From Methanosarcina baikalica (lineage in GTDB: Archaea > Halobacteriota > Methanosarcinia > Methanosarcinales > Methanosarcinaceae), in NCBI RefSeq assembly GCF_031461075.1, contig NZ_JAVKPK010000019.1, positions 1-55,075 of the forward strand: 55,075 bases of DNA, in the 5' to 3' direction. A model generated the notes under the pieces. The model saw only the letters and a program-made list of their open reading frames with translations. It ran no database searches and had not been told where the DNA came from. A program made the translations under genes and the position numbers. This document shows positions 1 through 7,919 of this stretch, in pieces; within the stretch, counting starts at the first letter, position 1; every line of letters begins with the position of its first letter.

Positions 1-2
1 AT

Positions 3-59
3 CTTATACTAAAAGAAGGCTTAAAGATTAACGAAGTCATACAAATGTTTTTAAAATAA
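3..59 (+). CDS. 3' end of an upstream gene (partial)
   Basis: An open frame enters from the left edge and ends at TAA 57-59, giving 18 residues that include KEGLKINEVIQMFLK. The gene body lies outside the window, so no function can be assigned. The 27-bp gap to the next start fits a normal gene junction. Confidence 0.3.
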   Translation, partial: LILKEGLKINEVIQMFLK

Positions 60-86
60 TTTCTCATATCTAAATGGGGGAAATAA

Positions 87-320
87 ATGTCATATAAGAG
101 CAATTCTGAACTACCGGAAACAGTCAGAGAGAACTTACCTGAACATGGGCAAGAAATTTACAGGAAAGCTTTCAATAATGCATGGGAGGAATATAAAGAA
201 CCCTCTGAAAGAAAAGGAGATACATCGAGGGAAGAGACTGCTCATAAGGTTGCTTGGAATGCAGTTAAGAAAGTTTATGAAAAGGATTCTAAAGGGAACT
301 GGATCAAAAAGAAAGACTAA
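87..320 (+). CDS. ChaB-like protein
   Basis: A 77-residue soluble basic/acidic protein that matches the ChaB family along its whole length. Visible signatures are the N-terminal LPETVRENLPEHGQEIYRKA segment, the AWEEY segment, and the C-terminal SREETAHKVAWNAVKKVY block typical of ChaB. ChaB was named as a putative regulator of the ChaA cation/H+ antiporter, but its biochemical role is not settled. The ATG at 87 follows a GGGGGAA ribosome-binding sequence with good spacing. No transporter gene adjoins it, and the downstream DNA is transposon debris, so context does not help assign a function. Confidence 0.85.
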   Translation: MSYKSNSELPETVRENLPEHGQEIYRKAFNNAWEEYKEPSERKGDTSREETAHKVAWNAVKKVYEKDSKGNWIKKKD

Positions 321-439
321 AGCGCACTTTTCGGATTTAAGTCTGCAAAGCAAAACTTGCTAAAAGTTATTTATAGGACTTACCTACTTGAGAAGAAGAT
401 TACTTGAGCAAGTTAAGTAATTCCAGAAGTCAACCAGAA

Positions 440-1297
440 AGTCTTGTTTAACGAGCTAAAATTATTCTAAGTTTTCAGGCAGCAAACAATGCTGAAATCT
501 CTTTGGAATTAAACATTGCTTACAATATCGTAAGAACTCAAATAAAAAGAGTTTTGGATTTTTGAGTTAGAGAAAGCGTGAAGGATAAAACGGGAGGTTG
601 AAGACCAAGAAGATTACAGGCAGATCTCGTTCATGGGTTATCACGATCACATGTATGAAACCAAAAGATTGGGTATTTTGGACACTTATAAAGAAGTAAA
701 AAACTAAACGAAATTAAAAAAAATAGAGAGTTAGAGAGACCGATTTTTTCCTGTGATGAAAAAACATGCATTAAAGCAATTGGAAATGTTTATCCAGATC
801 TTATGCCAGTAGAAGGGCATTATTCTACAATGACAAGGGATTACGAATACATCAGACATGGAACCCTTTCACTATTAGCTGGAATTGACTTGATATCTGG
901 GAAAATTCATTATAAAGTATTTGAGAGATATAGAAGCTGTGAATTCGTTGAATATCTCAAAGAACTGGAGTCAATACATCCAGAAGAAAAAATCATAATT
1001 ATTCAGGATAATCATAAAATACATACATCAAAAGAAACTCGGCAATACCTGGAAACAGTTCCTGATAAATTTGAATTCGTATTCACGCCCAAACATGCTT
1101 CGTGGTTGAATATTATTGAGAGTTTTTTCAGTAAAATGGTGAGAAGTGTGTTTAGAGGAATAAGAGTAGACTCAATAAATGAATTAAGAGAAAGAATTAG
1201 TCAATATATAAACCAAATTAACGAAAAACCAGTTCTATTTACGTGGAGATACAAAATGGAAGAAAGGGATGAAATGCCTGGTGGAATAACAATCTAA
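440..1297 (+). pseudogene. Decayed IS630-family transposase
   Basis: The 3' part (intact frame from about 692, ATG at 803) encodes a DDE endonuclease domain: a CDEK motif near 752-763, an IIIIQDNHKIH segment, and the diagnostic HASWLNIIESFFSKM block. Together these identify IS630/Tc1-mariner-type transposases. The 5' part is broken. Fragments such as NAEISLELNIAYNIV (about 490-535, helix-turn-helix region) and GRPRRLQADLVHG (about 590-640) can be read only by changing frames and passing stop codons. It is therefore an inactive remnant with a damaged DNA-binding domain. I could not define terminal inverted repeats. Confidence 0.85.
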
Positions 1298-1327
1298 AAT
1301 GGAATTAATTAGGAATCGATGCACTAG

Positions 1328-1740
1328 TTGATGAAGGAGAAGTCGGTGCCTGCCTTTAGAAAATTCCTCGCGCAATTTCAATATGTGCTCGTTATCCTGC
1401 TGCTTATCGCAACACTAATTTCGGCAAATGTTATTGCCTCCAATAAAACAGGCACTCTCACAAAGAACGAGATGACTTTACTCACGGTTGTTACAGTGGG
1501 CGGGCCGTTAATTTAGGCGGTACGGGTTATGCTCCCGAAGGTGGAGTACTCCGGGAAGGAGGAGGGAAGATTGATGGTACGCTCCAGCTCGAGTTTGTAC
1601 GTGCGCTTTCAGCCGTCAACTGTGCTAGTAACGCCGCGCTACATGAGCGCGATGAACGCTGCACGGTGCATGGCGACCCGACCGAAGGAGCAGTGATCGT
1701 CGGGGGTGTTAAGCCGGGCTGGAAGGTGAGTTTTTGCAGT
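1328..1740 (+). pseudogene. Decayed cation-transporting P-type ATPase
   Basis: The first frame (1328-1516) begins with a cytosolic segment, VPAFRKFLAQFQYVLVILLL, that resembles the first membrane region of P2-type ATPases. It then jumps directly to a phosphorylation-site segment, SNKTGTLTKNEMT. The family motif is DKTGTLT, so the catalytic aspartate is replaced by asparagine and several hundred residues between the two blocks are missing. A second frame (about 1516-1735) continues the nucleotide-binding domain with ALSAVNCASNAALHER and HGDPTEGAVIVGG, then ends. The internal deletion, frameshift, lost Asp and missing C-terminal half make this a dead gene. Confidence 0.8.
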
Positions 1741-1796
1741 TTTCAATGTGCGTTCTTTCATAAGCTATTTATTTAATGGCAGGAAAAAGGTATCCT

Positions 1797-1857
1797 ATAG
1801 GTGATGAAGTCCGCCTGGACTCTTCAGTCTGAACCGCTTACGCTGATGACTTCTACA
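1797..1857 (+). promoter_or_regulatory. Fluoride riboswitch (crcB motif)
   Basis: The segment starts GGTGATGAAGTCCGCC and ends GCTGATGACTTCTAC, with AACCGC between them, matching the crcB-motif consensus. GAAGTC near 1805-1810 pairs with GACTTC near 1848-1853, and a GACT/AGTC hairpin lies between. It sits 21 bp upstream of a fluC/crcB start codon, its usual place. The SD-like GAGG at 1867-1870 lies just after it, so fluoride binding could control translation or transcription of the two downstream genes. Confidence 0.88.
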
Positions 1858-1877
1858 TTAATTATTGAGGTTTTATT

Positions 1878-2276
1878 GTGTATACTATTTTATTGGTAGG
1901 TATAGGCGGCTTCATAGGTGCTATCCTTAGATACACTTTAGGTGGATGGATACAGAATGGCTTTGTTAGTTTCCCTGTAGGGACACTAATTATAAACACT
2001 ATTGGCAGTTTCTTTCTGGGTTTAATAATGTACCTTTCTGAATACCAGGGTCTTTTTGGTGAGGAAACCAGGATATTTTTGACAATTGGCGTAATAGGAG
2101 CTTTTACAACATTATCAACATTTGGTTACGAATCATTCAGGTTGCTTGACGACTCAAAATTAACACTTTTGGCTATAAATTTAGTATCGACAGTATTATT
2201 TTCTATGCTAGCTGTATACTCAGGTAAAATTGCAGCTCTGAGCTTTAGCACTTATCTATTGAGGGGAATGAAATGA
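1878..2276 (+). CDS. crcB: Fluoride exporter FluC/CrcB
   Basis: A 132-residue integral membrane protein with four hydrophobic segments, the normal size for the Fluc fluoride channel, which works as a dual-topology dimer in the cell membrane and lets F- leave the cell. Visible family motifs are GIGGFIGAILRY at the N-terminus, GTLIINTIGSFFLG (pore asparagine) near residues 35-48, and GAFTTLSTFGYES near 74-86, which carries the TTLSTF sodium/fluoride-site segment. Translation most likely starts at GTG 1878, after GAGG at 1867. A fluoride riboswitch lies upstream. The next gene overlaps by 4 nt (ATGA), so the two are translationally coupled. Confidence 0.93.
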   Translation: MYTILLVGIGGFIGAILRYTLGGWIQNGFVSFPVGTLIINTIGSFFLGLIMYLSEYQGLFGEETRIFLTIGVIGAFTTLSTFGYESFRLLDDSKLTLLAINLVSTVLFSMLAVYSGKIAALSFSTYLLRGMK

Positions 2277-2671
2277 AAACGGATAAAATGAGAGCTATTG
2301 AGGGAAATCATATGAAAAGGGAGTCTACAGCCATATTATTGAGAATATTTATAGGTGAATCCGATCGGTACGAAGGCAAGCCATTGTATATGCATATTGT
2401 TGAAATGCTAAAGGCGGAAGGTATAGCCGGAGCAACCGTTTTCAGGGGCATAACAGGTTTCGGAAAACATAGCTTTATTCATACGACTTCTATACTACGC
2501 TTGTCAACTGATTTGCCAATACTTATTGAAGTCGCTGATCTTGAAGAGAATATTGATCGAATAAGACCAAAATTAGACGAAATAATTAATCAAGGATTGA
2601 TTACAGAAGAAAAAGTTAAAATTATATTTTATGACAGTGATACCACAAATAAGACGTCCATCGTCAATTAA
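2273..2671 (+). CDS. DUF190 family protein
   Basis: A 132-residue protein whose centre carries the DUF190 signature: ILLRIFIGESDRYEGKPLY followed by a helix and then GIAGATVFRGITGFG. DUF190 proteins are small, PII-like ferredoxin-fold proteins that often neighbour crcB genes, and their molecular role is not established. The start overlaps the crcB stop by 4 nt. An internal ATG at about 2312 (MKRESTAILLRIF) is an alternative start closer to the conserved domain. Being under the same riboswitch suggests a part in fluoride tolerance, for example modulating the exporter, but this is inference. Confidence 0.85.
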   Translation: MKTDKMRAIEGNHMKRESTAILLRIFIGESDRYEGKPLYMHIVEMLKAEGIAGATVFRGITGFGKHSFIHTTSILRLSTDLPILIEVADLEENIDRIRPKLDEIINQGLITEEKVKIIFYDSDTTNKTSIVN

Positions 2672-2689
2672 TTCTCATTTTTATTATTA

Positions 2690-2925
2690 AAATTTTCACA
2701 ATGGCTTTTTAATTCCGGATACAAAATATCCCCCATTTTCCTCAACCCTTGCAAACATTTGGCTTTTGTAGAAATCAAGATCAACAAGAAGAATACGGTC
2801 TTTGATCTAACCGATTTTTAATGTTTTTATCTCAGCTGGTTTTTCATTGTACAGAGCAATGGTTTTAGGTCCATTAACAACTGCACTTACCATAAAGCCG
2901 ACTTTAAATCCTGAAGACACTGTCC
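2690..2925 (-). mobile_element. IS4-like transposase remnant
   Basis: Read on the minus strand, this gives VNGPKTIALYNEKPAEIKTL, a stop, then in the same frame DRILLVDLDFYKSQMFAR and ENGGYFVSGIK. The blocks resemble the central catalytic part of IS4/IS1634-type transposases (a hydrophobic strand ending in D, then a Y-F-V-S-R/G-K strand). Only about 80 codons survive, with an internal stop and no ends. It directly abuts the broken permease at 2935-3295, so the element probably destroyed that gene. Confidence 0.6.
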
Positions 2926-2934
2926 TTTAGCGTA

Positions 2935-3295
2935 ACGTTTATTGAGCTGCGAGTGGAAATTCTTTTGAACTTTTCATCTGCCACCTTGGACCCTATAGCT
3001 ACGGAAAAAGCATCCTGATCGGTTATGAAAATCCCGCTTTCTATAGTGATATATCTGAGTTGCAGTTCGGTGTTGTAGAAGAGATTTTGCTCTTGACTCT
3101 ATACGATAATAAAATTGGAACCCTGAGCTTTTGATCTCGCCTTCAAAATAAATATTAAAGCTCTCCCTAAGAGAGAAGTTTGCAACCAGTGCAGCAATCC
3201 CCATGATAATGACAAGCGTAGTCAGGCCCGAAAGGAGTTCTGCGCTTCATTATGCTCCCAAGAGATATTTTGATAGCTTGCCTTACATTTAGCAT
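2935..3295 (-). pseudogene. Broken MacB/FtsX-type ABC permease
   Basis: The minus strand begins at ATG 3295 with MLNVRQAIKISLGSI, then after a frameshift continues LTTLVIIMGIAALVANFSLR and ESFNIYFEGEIKSSG. After another shift it gives SGIFITDQDAFSVAIGS and RISTRSSINV. Each block lines up in order with the intact permease at 7920-9134 (for example ALTTLGIVIGIAAVV, EGGTFLTDKDSSSAVLG, ISHRSSVEI). The gene has an internal deletion, at least two frameshifts, and loses its C-terminal membrane half where the IS4-like remnant starts. By position it is the lost third gene of the second ATPase/COG1361/permease module. Confidence 0.75.
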
Positions 3296-3725
3296 AAAAC
3301 CCTCTAATTCTCCACCCTTGTCTGCTGTAACTCTGTTTAAGATTTGATATAAGTACCGAATTTCAAGTTATCAGCCTGCAGACAGTGTAATACCATGTAC
3401 GTTGCATACGGTTTCTAAGACCCCTGTAAATATTAATCCTCAAATATATAATAAATGGCTGTTAAAAGAACAGTATATATTCGCACATTTCTTATATATG
3501 CTAGTGATATACATTAAAAAAACGAAGCATATGTACAAAGTGTCACAAGCTTAAAATGAGAAATATTGCTCTGGATTTTTTAAATTATTTTAAAATACTT
3601 TAAGTCTCATGGAATTTCTGAATATTACGGTTTATACCTTTGTAGACTCTGTCTCATACCCTATTCAAACCCGATTGCATACCACTTAAAACGTATTTAC
3701 TGTAAGCACATGGAGGGGAAAGATT
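3296..3725. other. Intergenic region upstream of the histidine kinase
   Basis: A 430-bp AT-rich stretch with no credible ORF. It carries A/T-rich TATA-like sequences near 3474-3500, and the AAA-rich run near 3515-3545 could hold the kinase promoter. A GGAGGGG ribosome-binding site lies at 3712-3718. Confidence 0.5.
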
Positions 3726-5060
3726 TTGCAAAAAAATATTAATGAAGACCCCGGACTTTTTTCAAGCGTTCAGCAGAGCTCCCATATCTCTGCCGTATAT
3801 GAAGATATCGAAGAATTGACCGAATTACTTGTTGCTTATTTTAAGCAAGGGATTGAAAGAGGAGAATATTGCTTATGGGTTTCCCCGGATGATGTGGCAA
3901 CTGAAAGAGCAAAGGATGAACTTAAAAAGACAGTGGACATCGAGCACTATCTCGTTTCTTCTCAATTAGATATCCTGAAGTCTGCTGAATCACTTCCGGA
4001 AAACACTATCCTCCTCGCATCAGCAGTAAAAGAACTTTTAGAAACAGGACGTAAAAAAGCCATTTCAGGAGGTTTTTCTGGATTTAGAACGAATTTCGAT
4101 CTTAAAAATGCTGGAACTTCTCTTAAGTCCGATCTTGAAACGTGCAGAAAGACTGTTGAAATAGGTATGTCGGGTAGCAACAAAAGTCTCACATTTCTCT
4201 GTACTCTTCCTCTTAAAGAACTTTCGGGCAGCATACTGCTTGAACTAATGGAGGAAAAGGGGGAGGAAAAGGGCATTTTTATCAAAGGAAAATGGAAGTG
4301 TTTAGGACAGCCAGAAGAGCAACAAAAACTGGAAAAAGTTCTCCTCGTAGCTAAAAACGACGCTGAAGCCACAAACCGAGCTAAGAATGGGTTCATTATG
4401 AACATGAGCCATGAACTTCGGACTCCCCTCAACTCTGTGATAGGTTTTTCCGATTTGCTGTTGGAAGGGGCTTTCGGATCTCTGAACACAAGACAATCAA
4501 AATATGTCAATAATATTCTCATAAGCGGGAAAAACCTTCTGGAAATTATCAATAATCTTCTTGATATCTCAAGCCTCGAAGACGGTGAAGGGAATCTTAA
4601 CTATGAAGAAATTGATATTGCCAGCCTTATAGGAGAGGTCAGAATGAGGCTCATCTCGCCTGCTTCAAATAAGAAAGTTAGCGTAGAAGTAAGAGTTGAT
4701 ACTTCCATTGAAAGTGTCCGGGCTGACAGAACAAAACTGAGGCAAATCCTGTACAATCTCATGAGCAACGCTATAAAATTCACTCCTAAGAAAGGAAAAA
4801 TTATTGTAAGTGCCTGCAAAAAAGAAGGAATGCTTGAGATTAAAGTTTCGGACAGTGGAATAGGGTTGTCAAAAGGAGATCAAGAAAAAATCTTTATGCC
4901 CTTTATCCAGGTAGATTCTTCTACAGCCCGGGGGTACGGTGGAGCTGGACTTGGACTGTATATAGTCAAAAACTTTATAGACCTTCACGGAGGAAAAATC
5001 TGGGTAGACTCCGAGGTTGGAGAAGGTAGCACATTTACTTTCAATCTTCCGATAGACTAG
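3726..5060 (+). CDS. Sensor histidine kinase with MEDS domain
   Basis: A 444-residue kinase without membrane segments, so cytoplasmic. Residues about 15-190 form a MEDS (methanogen/methylotroph DcmR sensory) domain: HISAVYEDIEELTELLVAYF, YCLWVSPDD and an AKDELKK segment. A HisKA domain follows, with its phospho-accepting histidine in MSHELRTPL (H229). The HATPase domain shows an N box (NLMSNAIKFTP), a G1 box (SDSGIGLS), an F box (IFMPFIQVD) and a G2 box (GGAGLGLYIVK). The start is TTG 3726, fixed by GGAGGGG 7 bp upstream. No response regulator gene lies in the window. It sits, in opposite orientation, between the COG1361 gene at 5328 and the remains of its permease, so it may sense a surface or cofactor signal, but the ligand is unknown. 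Confidence 0.9.
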   Translation: MQKNINEDPGLFSSVQQSSHISAVYEDIEELTELLVAYFKQGIERGEYCLWVSPDDVATERAKDELKKTVDIEHYLVSSQLDILKSAESLPENTILLASAVKELLETGRKKAISGGFSGFRTNFDLKNAGTSLKSDLETCRKTVEIGMSGSNKSLTFLCTLPLKELSGSILLELMEEKGEEKGIFIKGKWKCLGQPEEQQKLEKVLLVAKNDAEATNRAKNGFIMNMSHELRTPLNSVIGFSDLLLEGAFGSLNTRQSKYVNNILISGKNLLEIINNLLDISSLEDGEGNLNYEEIDIASLIGEVRMRLISPASNKKVSVEVRVDTSIESVRADRTKLRQILYNLMSNAIKFTPKKGKIIVSACKKEGMLEIKVSDSGIGLSKGDQEKIFMPFIQVDSSTARGYGGAGLGLYIVKNFIDLHGGKIWVDSEVGEGSTFTFNLPID

Positions 5061-5327
5061 AAAGAAGGCTTATTGTCCAAAAAGAAAGCGAAAAAAGAAT
5101 ATTTTAATTATTAAAAAAATAATTTGAAAAATTATTTGTTAAAGCTAGGGATTGGTGATTACTCTCCAGTTCCTAGCAGGATTTGATCGCAATGGCAGAG
5201 CGTAGCCTGAAACTGTCTGTTATACTTTCAGAAAGAACTGCCTAACTGTGCCATCCTCAACCATCTATGCAAATTTAGTTTTCTGAAAGATTTTACTCGA
5301 TAGGAAATATTATATTCTCAAAGACGC

Positions 5328-6584
5328 TCACCTTTTACTTTGCTTATTCTTTCTGTAAAGAAAAACACCCGCAGCAACAACGACAATAAGTAATAAACCT
5401 GCAATAACCATATTTGAACTGCCTCCCTTAGTTTCCTCAACAGACTGAATAGACATATTACTTACTATATTTTCGTGTTTATTTATTCCGTTGCCGTAAC
5501 TTGCTGAAAGTGTCAGGTTTATAGGCTCAGAGATTTCCCTTCTGGAATCCGAGGAATTATCTGCCACTGCATTAAATTCTATTGTAAAAAGCTCGTCAGG
5601 ATTCATTGGCCCTATGAAATATTCCACAGGGTAAAATCTCACTCCTTGTGCTTCAGGTTTTATTCTTACAGAATTAAACTCGTTCGGATGGGTGTTCGCT
5701 ACATCAAATTCAAGGGTAGATTCGCCATTTATCATTTGAAGTTCTTTTGAAGGTATCACTCTTATATTTGAAGAATCGACCTTGATAGGAATATTTTTTC
5801 TGCTGTTGTAATCGAAGGAATTACCTTCTATTGCAAGTTCAAGGTTGTGAGTTCCTTCTGCAGCATCCTCTGCAATCTTAACGTTAAAAGTCAGCGTGAT
5901 ACTATTTCCAGGTCCTAGAAGGCCCATCTCTTCATAAGGGGCGTCAAGGACAATTATTCCCTCGGATAAAGGCCTTAAAACAGCAGCCTGAATTCTGGCA
6001 TTGGTATCAAAGTCACTTCCATCAATCGTGACAGTTGGAGTAGTTGCAGTGTTCGTAAGAGTTACAGTGATAGTGCCTCTGTCTCCGGGCATGAAAGCCT
6101 TGGGGTCCGAAACAATTTCCTTAAGCTCAACTGTACCTTTACTGTTAAATGTTTCAGTACCTATTCTGATGTCAAAGCTTTTCTCACTCCATGGGTTGTC
6201 TCTACCTGTTTTTGTTCTAATGTCAATAGAGCGTACTCCTTTCTGCGCATTTTTGTCTACAAAAAGGTGAAATTCCTTTGTAGCAGTCCTGCCAGGATTG
6301 AGGACTCCGACGTTCTGAACGGCGTTTGCCTGGGAATCAAGAGAGAAAGGATATTGAGGTACAATTTCTATGTCAATATTTTCTGCCTTGTCCCCCCCGA
6401 TATTTTCCACCTGAACGGTCAGATTCAGATATTCTCCTATTTTTGCAGGATACGGGTTTGTTCCTATTATTGTGACTTTTAGGTTAGCCCCCCCGACAGA
6501 TGCAGAAGCAGGAGCTGCAAAAAGAGAGGAGATAAAAAGAAACGATAATACAAAAAGAATAAATAGGCGTTTGATTTTTGTCAT
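5328..6584 (-). CDS. COG1361 surface-type protein (copy B)
   Basis: A 418-residue exported protein: a signal peptide (FILFVLSFLFISSLFAAPASA), about 360 residues of beta-rich immunoglobulin-like repeats, and a single C-terminal membrane anchor (MVIAGLLLIVVVAAGVFLYR) followed by a basic tail. Segments such as LTVQVENIGGDKAENIDIEI and GTITVTLTNTATTPTVTIDG are typical of COG1361/CARDB-type extracellular domains in archaea. It is probably a membrane-anchored surface partner of the adjacent ABC system. The start at 6584 has GGGGTGG upstream. It is a close paralogue of the gene at 9175-10422: the central 190 or so residues are almost identical, while the N-terminal 25 residues and the C-terminal 80 differ. 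The upstream ATPase is 47 bp away, so the two form an operon. Confidence 0.85.
   Translation of the reverse strand: MTKIKRLFILFVLSFLFISSLFAAPASASVGGANLKVTIIGTNPYPAKIGEYLNLTVQVENIGGDKAENIDIEIVPQYPFSLDSQANAVQNVGVLNPGRTATKEFHLFVDKNAQKGVRSIDIRTKTGRDNPWSEKSFDIRIGTETFNSKGTVELKEIVSDPKAFMPGDRGTITVTLTNTATTPTVTIDGSDFDTNARIQAAVLRPLSEGIIVLDAPYEEMGLLGPGNSITLTFNVKIAEDAAEGTHNLELAIEGNSFDYNSRKNIPIKVDSSNIRVIPSKELQMINGESTLEFDVANTHPNEFNSVRIKPEAQGVRFYPVEYFIGPMNPDELFTIEFNAVADNSSDSRREISEPINLTLSASYGNGINKHENIVSNMSIQSVEETKGGSSNMVIAGLLLIVVVAAGVFLYRKNKQSKR
5745..6375 (-). repeat. Near-identical block shared with 9583-10213
   Basis: This central part of the COG1361 gene matches the paralogue at an offset of 3838 bp almost base for base. 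About 300 bp around 6000-6270 looks identical, including silent positions. Flanking parts of the same two genes diverge clearly, which points to recent gene conversion or an unequal exchange. Confidence 0.8.
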
Positions 6585-6631
6585 TATAATTCCACCCCGA
6601 TTAGCTTAAAATTATTAAGTTTAAATATAAA

Positions 6632-7501
6632 TTATTCTGAATTATTCTGAATTATCCCATCCTTTACGAGCACTATCCTGTCCGCATACCTTGCAATTTC
6701 CGGGTCATGAGTAATCATTACAATGGTTCTGCCATCTTCATTGAGTCTTGTGAACATATTCAGAATTTCACAGCCTGTCTTTGAGTCCAGATTTCCGGTG
6801 GGTTCATCCGCAAGCAGGATCGCAGGGTCATTGATCAGAGCTCTGGCAATAGCAACTCTCTGGGATTGTCCGCCTGAAAGCTCACCCGGCTTGTGATGCA
6901 TTCGGTCCTCCAGCCCCACCAGTGTAAGAAGCTCTTTCGCCCTTGCATGGGCATCGATTCCGCTCCTTATATTCGCATAGGTAGGGAGCTCTACATTTTC
7001 AAGAGCAGTGAGCCGCGGAATCAGGTTGAATGTCTGGAAAATAAAACCGATCTCCAATCCTCGGAGCCTGGCAACTTCCTTGTCAGACAATTCATTGATA
7101 TCAAGACCTTTAATTATAATCTTTCCTTCTGTAGGTCTATCAAGAAAACCTATGAGATTCATAAGGGTGCTCTTTCCTGAGCCAGAAGGCCCCATGATGG
7201 CAAGGAATTCCCCCTCCCGTACTTCCAGGTTTATATCATGAAGGATTGGAACTTCCATATCTGCAAGGATATAACTCTTTTTGACATTAATAACCTCAAT
7301 AACGGGAGTTCCTGTAGTATGTTCTCCATCACTTTGCAGATGTCTGGAACGGCGCAACTCACATTTAAGGGGATTTTCATTTGAAGTAAAGTTGTTTTCT
7401 TTCGAATGCAGTTCCCCTATAAGTCTGGGATCTTCGGTTCCTGTATCCAATATTGAACCTCCTTGAGCAGAAACGTCTTCAATAGGTATTTTCGTTTCCA
7501 T
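6632..7501 (-). CDS. ABC transporter ATPase, MacB/LolD type (copy B)
   Basis: The nucleotide-binding subunit of a MacB/LolD-like ABC system. All motifs are intact: Walker A GPSGSGKST, Q-loop at FIFQTFNLI, signature LSGGQSQRVAIARAL, Walker B ILLADEPTGNLD and the H-loop in MITHDPEIARYAD. The chosen start is ATG 7501 (289 residues), since GAGGAG lies 5 bp before it; a TTG at 7522 has no such site. An unusual N-terminal extension of about 70 residues precedes the ABC domain and has no recognisable fold. It is followed 47 bp later by a COG1361 gene. Its matching permease is a pseudogene, so this ATPase may now serve the permease at 7920-9134. Confidence 0.9.
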   Translation of the reverse strand: METKIPIEDVSAQGGSILDTGTEDPRLIGELHSKENNFTSNENPLKCELRRSRHLQSDGEHTTGTPVIEVINVKKSYILADMEVPILHDINLEVREGEFLAIMGPSGSGKSTLMNLIGFLDRPTEGKIIIKGLDINELSDKEVARLRGLEIGFIFQTFNLIPRLTALENVELPTYANIRSGIDAHARAKELLTLVGLEDRMHHKPGELSGGQSQRVAIARALINDPAILLADEPTGNLDSKTGCEILNMFTRLNEDGRTIVMITHDPEIARYADRIVLVKDGIIQNNSE

Positions 7502-7919
7502 ATCTACTCCTCTGTTTTTCAAATGTCAGGATCAATTTCTCCGCATTTGAGTTACCCATACAATATAGCCTCTTCTGACTTTTAGCTTAAGTATCAGGCA
7601 ATAAATTTGTCAGTACGTTAAGCTGCCTAGAGACATGTATTGTTTTTCTCAATAGGAATTATCACTTTTTCCATTAGTCAGGTTGTCTATTTCACAGGTT
7701 TTGCCAATCCACTGACAAATGTAATTAATTTCTTTTTAACATGTTCATAAGCATTCATTTATATTCATTAAATATACTTAATAAGTTAATAATTAAGAAA
7801 CTACTTAAAATTTCTTTTTATCCACTTAATGTCCAACTGGCCAATTATAAAGAATAGCAGACTGAAAATAAAAATCGGCTATTCTTGAAATAGAATAGCC
7901 CTATTCACGGGATAGATTC
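7502..7919. other. Intergenic region between the two ABC modules
   Basis: A 418-bp AT-rich spacer with no credible ORF. It separates the upstream permease (ending at 7920) from the second module. TATA-like A/T runs near 7755-7800 could give the second module its own minus-strand promoter. TTCTTGAAATAGAATAGCC near 7882-7900 follows another GGCTATTC at 7876-7883, a short inverted motif just after the permease stop that may be a terminator. Confidence 0.4.

Noticed and set aside
6001..6270. 89-codon plus-strand ORF inside the COG1361 gene, identical to one at 9839-10108
   Set aside because: It is antisense to the COG1361 coding block; identity of the two copies follows from the converted DNA block, not from coding on this strand.
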